From Streptomyces sp. ISL-100 (GTDB lineage Bacteria; Actinomycetota; Actinomycetes; Streptomycetales; Streptomycetaceae): a DNA stretch of 64,000 nucleotides. The notes below the pieces were generated by a model, which saw nothing but the letters and a program-made list of their open reading frames with translations, ran no database searches and was not told the origin of the DNA. The stretch is taken from assembly GCF_018614615.1 (NCBI RefSeq), contig NZ_JAGGOK010000037.1, positions 62,001-126,000 of the forward strand. Direction: 5' to 3'. Made by a program: the position numbers and the translations under genes. How positions within the stretch are numbered: position 1 is the first letter of the stretch; each line of letters starts with the position of its first letter. Below are positions 59,887-64,000 of this stretch, piece by piece.

Positions 59887-60741
59887 ATGTCCCTCACCGC
59901 TCACATACCCAGCCACCGGAAACCCCGTCGTAGCGCCTCGAAGGTCGCGCTCCGTGCCGGAGTTGCCGGTGGCGTCCTCAGCACCATCGGGGTGGCAGGT
60001 GCTGCCGGGCCGGCGAACGCCGAGCCGGTGACCGCGACCATCGAGATGCCCACGATCACCACGGACCTGGCGAGCACTGTCGCCGTCTCCGCCGAGGCCA
60101 CCCAGCAGGTCGCGTACGCCTACGACCTCCAGGCCCAGCAGGACGAAGCCGCCGCCAAGGCCGCGAAGGCCGCAAAGAAGGACAAGGCGGAGGCCGAACG
60201 CAAGGCCGAGGCCAAGCGCAAGGCCGAGGCCAAGCGCAAGGCCGAAGAGGCCGCCAAGAAGAAGGCTGCTGAGGCAGCAGCCGAGAAGGCCGAGCAGCAG
60301 GAGCGCGCCTCGCGCAGCGCCGAGCGTACGACGCTCAGCGCCTCCGCCGGCGACTCCGGCGTCTCCGTCGGTTCCTCCACGGCCACCGGCAGCGCCGCGA
60401 CCGTCGTCTCCTTCCTCAAGGCGCAGCTCGGCGACGCGTACGTCATGGGTGCCTCCGGCCCCAACGCCTGGGACTGCTCCAGCCTCGTACAGGCCGCGTA
60501 CCGGACGGTCGGCGTCGACCTCCCGCGCGTCTCGCAGGACCAGTCGGTGGCCGGTACCCAGGTGGGTACGTCCAACCTCCAGGTCGGCGACATCCTCTAC
60601 TGGGGCGGCGCCGGATCGGCGTACCACACCGGCGTCTACATCGGCGACGGCCAGTACCTCGACGCCGCCAACCCGAGCAAGGGCGTAGTCATCCAGGACC
60701 TGTCGGGCTACCCCGCGAGCGGCGCGGTGCGCGTGCTCTGA
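59887..60741 (+). CDS. Secreted NlpC/P60 peptidoglycan endopeptidase
   Basis: The 284-residue protein has a signal peptide (about residues 1-46, ending GPANAEP). An Ala/Lys/Glu-rich coiled coil follows at about residues 75-150, with tandem AEAKRK units. The C-terminal NlpC/P60 domain has catalytic Cys in WDCSSLVQAAY, catalytic His in SAYHTGVYIG and a polar third residue near LDAANPSKG. It should cleave D-Glu-diaminopimelate bonds in wall stem peptides. Such enzymes usually need control by the coiled coil. The ATG starts a normal signal peptide. It is divergent from nuoA. A very strong terminator follows. Confidence 0.93.
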   Translation: MSLTAHIPSHRKPRRSASKVALRAGVAGGVLSTIGVAGAAGPANAEPVTATIEMPTITTDLASTVAVSAEATQQVAYAYDLQAQQDEAAAKAAKAAKKDKAEAERKAEAKRKAEAKRKAEEAAKKKAAEAAAEKAEQQERASRSAERTTLSASAGDSGVSVGSSTATGSAATVVSFLKAQLGDAYVMGASGPNAWDCSSLVQAAYRTVGVDLPRVSQDQSVAGTQVGTSNLQVGDILYWGGAGSAYHTGVYIGDGQYLDAANPSKGVVIQDLSGYPASGAVRVL

Positions 60742-60782
60742 CGGACATTCAGGACCTTTTGCGCGACTTGTATGACTCTGTA

Positions 60783-60830
60783 CGGCGGAGGGCCGTCGTT
60801 CCCGGATCCGGGAACGGCGGCCCTCCGCCG
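60783..60830. terminator. Strong terminator between convergent genes
   Basis: CGGCGGAGGGCCG and CGGCCCTCCGCCG, with an inner GTTCCCGG/CCGGGAAC, form an almost perfect 23-bp stem 42 nt past the NlpC/P60 stop and 26 nt past the end of the facing gene. Confidence 0.93.
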
Positions 60831-60855
60831 TGCGTTCACCGGGTGCCGGAACGGC

Positions 60856-61725
60856 TCACCCCTTGCGGAACAACTCAACAAGGCGCGCGTAGCTGTCCCC
60901 GCCGTTCCCCCCGTCGACCGCCCGCTCGACCAGCGCCTGCGACAACTCGGGCAGCCGCCCGTCGATCCCCCGGTCCCTTCCCGCATGGACCAGGTGCCCG
61001 ATCGCCGCGCGGTGTACGTCGAGAGTGGCGTCGTCGCCCGGGTAGTGACCGGCGTCCACCTGCTCGGCGTACGCACCCATGAAGCCCGTCACCGCGCCGC
61101 GCAGCCACCGGGTCGCGACCGGGGCGAACGCCGTCGCGGCCACGCCGTCTGCGCCCGCCAGCGCCGTGGCGTGCAGCCAGCCGCTCAGCGTCGCCCACAT
61201 GACGTCGAGCAGCGCCAGGTCGTAGAGGGAGGCGACGCCCGGGTCGTCGCCGAGGTCGATGGGGTCGCCCAGGGCGGCCAGCGTGTCCCGATGGGCCGCG
61301 ACGGCGGCGGGCGAGCCGCTGTAGAGGAACATGCTCTCCGGGCTGCCGACCCCGGGCGGCGTCGACATGATGGCGCCGTCGAGGTAGCCGAAGCCGTGCC
61401 CGGCCGCCCAGGCTGCCATCTGTCTGGCCTGTTCGGGAGAGCCGGTGGTGAGGTTGACGACCGTACGGCCGGCGAGCGACCCGGCCACCGGCTCCAGGAG
61501 CGCGCGTACGGCGTCGTAGTCCAGCACGCAGACGACCACGACCCGTGCGGCCGCGACCGCCTCGGCGGGGGTCGCCGCGCGCACAGCGCCCCGGGCGACG
61601 AGCGGGCCGGCCTTGGCCGGGGTGCGGTTCCAGACGGTCGTGGGATGACCGGCGGCGAGGAAGGCGTCCGCGAGCGCCGTACCCATCTGTCCCAGACCCA
61701 GGACCGTGACGTTTTCGCGGTTCAT
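60856..61725 (-). CDS. Imine-reductase-type NADPH-dependent oxidoreductase
   Basis: The 289-residue protein has the 6-phosphogluconate/beta-hydroxyacid dehydrogenase fold: Rossmann motif GLGQMGTALADAFLAAGH, then NRTPAKAGPLVARGA for NADPH, and VVVCVLDYDAVRALL. The segments TTGSPEQARQMAAWAAGHG, YLDGAIMSTPPGVGSPESMF and YDLALLDVMWATLSGWLHA follow the pattern of bacterial imine reductases. They include the catalytic-position Asp of the LYDLALL helix. The natural substrate is unknown. ATG 61725 follows GGGGGAA; an ATG 15 nt upstream is the alternative. It is divergent from a GlxA-type regulator, its likely controller. Confidence 0.83.
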   Translation of the reverse strand: MNRENVTVLGLGQMGTALADAFLAAGHPTTVWNRTPAKAGPLVARGAVRAATPAEAVAAARVVVVCVLDYDAVRALLEPVAGSLAGRTVVNLTTGSPEQARQMAAWAAGHGFGYLDGAIMSTPPGVGSPESMFLYSGSPAAVAAHRDTLAALGDPIDLGDDPGVASLYDLALLDVMWATLSGWLHATALAGADGVAATAFAPVATRWLRGAVTGFMGAYAEQVDAGHYPGDDATLDVHRAAIGHLVHAGRDRGIDGRLPELSQALVERAVDGGNGGDSYARLVELFRKG

Positions 61726-61802
61726 AACCGTTTCCCCCAAATGTGCGGTGTGCGTTGCTTCTTGGCGAGATCAACCCTCGCAGCGCCCGCCGCCCGCCGA
61801 CA

Positions 61803-61819
61803 GTGGCAGGACTGCCCAC
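61803..61819. promoter_or_regulatory. Palindromic candidate operator between IRED-type gene and GlxA-type regulator
   Basis: GTGGCAG-GA-CTGCCCAC contains a perfect GGCAG-GA-CTGCC palindrome (61805-61816), and a further half-site CCTGCC follows at about 61832. It lies 33 nt before the regulator's start and 78 nt from the oxidoreductase start. Confidence 0.5.
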
Positions 61820-61851
61820 CTCCGCAAAATTCCTGCCGTACGCTCACACGC

Positions 61852-62847
61852 ATGCACACCGTCGCCGTGGCCGTGGTCGAGGACTCCGGTATCTCCCTCT
61901 GGGAGCTGTACGAGCTGTCGATCGCCTGCACGGTCTTCGACGTCCCGAACCCGGACCTGGCCGACCCCTGGTACGACCTGCGCCTGTGCGGCACCAACAA
62001 GGGCGGCCCCAGCGCGGGCTTCTCCCTCACCACCCCCCACGGCCTTGACGCGCTCGCCGGAGCGGACACCGTGATCGTGCCGTCGGTCCCCGAGGCGTGC
62101 GCCGAGGACGGCGAGGACGTACCGCCCGAACTCGTCGACGCACTGCGCGCGGCCGCGGACTCCGGGGCCCGCATGGTGTCCCTGTGCACCGGCGCTTTCG
62201 CACTCGCCGCGGCCGGACTGCTCGACGGCCGCCGCGCCACCGCCCACTGGCAGCACACGGCGGCGCTCGCCAAGCGCTACCCGAAGGTCCTGGTCGACGA
62301 CTCCGTCCTCTACACCGACGACGGCAACGTCCTCACCAGCGCCGGCGCCGCCGCCGGCCTCGACCTCTGCCTGCACCTGGTCCGCCGCGACCTGGGCGCA
62401 CAGGTCGCCAACCAGCTGGCCCGCCGCCTGGTCGTACCGGCCCACCGCACGGGCGGGCAGGCCCAGTTCATCGACCAGCCCGTTCCCGAGACCGACGACG
62501 GCAACCTCGGGCCCGCCCTCCAATGGGCCACCGCCCACCTCCACGAACCACTCACCGTCGACGGCATGGCCCGCCGCGCCCGTATGAGCCCGCGCACCTT
62601 CTACCGCCGCCTCCAGGAGTCCACCGGCACCACCCCGCTCCAGTGGCTGCTGGGCCGACGGCTGGCCCACGCCCAGTCGCTCCTCGAAACGACCGACCTG
62701 CCGATCGACCGCGTCAGCGCGGAAAGCGGCCTGGGCACGGCGGCCAACCTCCGCCGCCACTTCACACTCCAGGTCGGCGTCTCCCCCAGCGACTACAGAC
62801 GCAATTTCGCCGGCCCGCGCACGCGCTTGCCGCAGCCCGCGACCTGA
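61852..62847 (+). CDS. GlxA-family transcriptional regulator (DJ-1/PfpI domain plus AraC HTH)
   Basis: The 331-residue regulator has an N-terminal class I glutamine amidotransferase-like domain (about 1-190; the nucleophile-elbow Cys is in VSLCTGAFALAAAGLL, with TAHWQH following). A C-terminal AraC-type double helix-turn-helix follows (about 225-325; MARRARMSPRTFYRRLQEST, then GLGTAANLRRHFTLQVGVSP). AdpA, the developmental master regulator, shares this architecture, but this protein's DNA-binding helices look like the smaller GlxA group. It is divergent from the IRED-type gene and convergent, 8 nt apart, with the oxidase. Confidence 0.91.
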   Translation: MHTVAVAVVEDSGISLWELYELSIACTVFDVPNPDLADPWYDLRLCGTNKGGPSAGFSLTTPHGLDALAGADTVIVPSVPEACAEDGEDVPPELVDALRAAADSGARMVSLCTGAFALAAAGLLDGRRATAHWQHTAALAKRYPKVLVDDSVLYTDDGNVLTSAGAAAGLDLCLHLVRRDLGAQVANQLARRLVVPAHRTGGQAQFIDQPVPETDDGNLGPALQWATAHLHEPLTVDGMARRARMSPRTFYRRLQESTGTTPLQWLLGRRLAHAQSLLETTDLPIDRVSAESGLGTAANLRRHFTLQVGVSPSDYRRNFAGPRTRLPQPAT

Positions 62848-62855
62848 CAGCGCGC

Positions 62856-64000
62856 CTAGGTGGTTCGGGGCACGGCGACGGACTGGGCGTGGCGGAAGAT
62901 GTTGTGCGGGTCCCACAGCTTCTTGGCCCGTTGCAGGCGCTTGTAGCTGTTCTTGTAGTACAGCTGGTGCCAGGGCTGGCCCAGCGTATTGAGTTTCGGG
63001 TCGGAGATGTCGACGTCGGGGTAGTTGATGTAGCAGCCGTCCGTGTTCGCGTCCTGGGTCGCGGGGTAAGCCGGATCGACCACCGCCGGCACTCCACCGG
63101 TGGGCCCGTAGACGTCCTGGTAGAAGTTCCTGATCCAGCGCAGATGGGGCCCGGCGATTTCCGGGTCCTGCTCGGCGTCCAGGTAGTCGTAGACCCCGTT
63201 CTTGTCGGCGTCCGTGCCCCAGGTCCAGTACGCCTGGTACTGAAGCTTCATGACCGAGGAGCGCTGCGGCACGGCTGTCTCCTCCGTGCCCATGTCGTTG
63301 ACTGCCCCACCGTAGGAGTCGACCTGAACCAGGGCGTCAGGGTTTGTGTACTTGGCGTCGGTGAGGTGGCGGTGGATCGCGTCGATCTGGTGCTCGGTGA
63401 ATCCCTTCGTCATGTACGCCGACTTGTACTTGCCGCAGCGGTTGGGGCCCGAGTCGTTGATGCTCTGCGTGGCAGTGAGCCACGGGAGCCGGGTGGGGAT
63501 GAACAGGGCGCCCTGCGCGGGATGTTCGCCGATCGCCTGGTCCAGTGGTGTCTCTTCGACGTGGTATGTGTCGCCGGTCTTGAAATCTGCGGTGATCCAC
63601 TTCATGAATGCCGCGAGGCGGTGCACCGAGTCGTCCTTCGTGCCGTCGAGCTGGATGATCAGACCGACCTTGCCGCTGCTCATGTGGGTGAGTTTCAGCA
63701 GGGTGAACAAGTCCCGGTACTTGTAGGTGCCGAAGGAGGCGGCCGGGAGCGTTCCGTTGTTCTCGTACTCGAAGAACTGCCCGTATCGGCGGACGAGCGA
63801 CTTGAAGAGGTCGGGGCGTTTACGGAAGTCCTCCCACTGCCACGCGACGGACCTGGCCAGCACCTGGGCGGGCGGCTGCCGCAGGCCACGGAACCAATAG
63901 CGGGTGATGACGCCGAAGTTGCCACCGCCCCCGCCGGTGTGCGCCCACCACAGGTCGCGTAGCGACTCATCGGCCGAGTCCTTGCAGGCCACCGTCTTCT
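62856..64000 (-). CDS. FAD-linked oxidase with BBE domain (5' end outside window)
   Basis: The 381 codons present are the C-terminal part of a berberine-bridge/PCMH-type flavoprotein. DLWWAHTGGGGGNFGVITRY is the end of the FAD-binding domain, and the end of the protein carries the BBE motif region (YKNSYKRLQRAKKLWDPHNI, then FRHAQSV). Such enzymes oxidise sugars, alkaloids or polyketides with covalently bound FAD; residues for the covalent link would lie upstream, beyond base 64000. The reading frame is open to the window edge. Secretion cannot be judged. Confidence 0.9.
   Translation of the reverse strand, partial: KTVACKDSADESLRDLWWAHTGGGGGNFGVITRYWFRGLRQPPAQVLARSVAWQWEDFRKRPDLFKSLVRRYGQFFEYENNGTLPAASFGTYKYRDLFTLLKLTHMSSGKVGLIIQLDGTKDDSVHRLAAFMKWITADFKTGDTYHVEETPLDQAIGEHPAQGALFIPTRLPWLTATQSINDSGPNRCGKYKSAYMTKGFTEHQIDAIHRHLTDAKYTNPDALVQVDSYGGAVNDMGTEETAVPQRSSVMKLQYQAYWTWGTDADKNGVYDYLDAEQDPEIAGPHLRWIRNFYQDVYGPTGGVPAVVDPAYPATQDANTDGCYINYPDVDISDPKLNTLGQPWHQLYYKNSYKRLQRAKKLWDPHNIFRHAQSVAVPRTT

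Noticed and set aside
61803..61819. AdpA binding site reading of the palindrome
   Set aside because: TGGCAGGACT departs from the AdpA consensus TGGCSNGWWY at the fifth base, and the symmetric palindrome fits a dedicated local regulator better.

Overview
The window is chromosomal DNA of a high-GC actinomycete, almost certainly a Streptomyces or close relative. GC content is very high and third codon positions are strongly G/C-biased. GTG starts and 4-base start/stop overlaps are common. The order UPF0336/rpmG - tRNA-Met - tRNA-Thr - tRNA-Tyr - yajQ - htpX - nuo2 - korAB - polyprenyl synthase - nuo - NlpC/P60 matches, from memory, one contiguous core block of Streptomyces coelicolor. No insertion sequence, prophage, CRISPR array or biosynthetic cluster was seen.

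Layout. 1-3 kb: tail of a UPF0336 gene, rpmG, tRNA-Met, tRNA-Thr, a degenerate amidohydrolase, a Rossmann oxidoreductase and tRNA-Tyr. 3-8 kb: yajQ, an ogt-alkB direct-reversal repair pair, a GlsB-type membrane protein, an APC permease, a YccF protein and HtpX protease. 8.1-17.8 kb: an incomplete second complex I operon, nuoA2B2C2H2I2J2K2L2M2N2, with no D, E, F or G. 18-25 kb, on the opposite strand: two paralogous sensor kinases, one response regulator and korAB (2-oxoacid:ferredoxin oxidoreductase). 25-35.5 kb: RarD-like permease, MFS exporter with divergent HxlR regulator, a frameshifted CGNR regulator, a VOC-protein relic, a lipoprotein, an M28 aminopeptidase, a Lol-like trio (LolA-like protein, ABC ATPase, permease) and a CHRD/DUF3455 exported protein. 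35.6-43 kb: long-chain polyprenyl diphosphate synthase, a flavoprotein next to a broken ATP-grasp gene, fumarylacetoacetase and RecQ. 43.1-59.2 kb: the complete nuoA-N operon for 14-subunit complex I. 59.2-64 kb: a 0.7 kb regulatory gap with Crp-like sites, an NlpC/P60 hydrolase, an imine-reductase-type enzyme divergent from a GlxA-type regulator, and a partial FAD-linked oxidase.

How it fits together. The window is dominated by respiratory energy conservation. The complete nuo operon encodes the NADH module (EFG), the quinone module (BCDI) and the membrane pump (AHJKLMN). The second operon repeats the pump plus B, C and I and keeps the key acidic residues and Fe-S cysteines I could check, but has no NADH-input module and no NuoD. 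It lies near korAB, which makes reduced ferredoxin. A ferredoxin-fed or hybrid complex I is therefore the most interesting hypothesis here. It is inference, not shown by sequence alone.

Two genes are visibly broken: a CGNR regulator by an extra copy of a 17-bp tandem repeat, and an ATP-grasp gene by a frame-changing deletion. A third gene survives only as a remnant.
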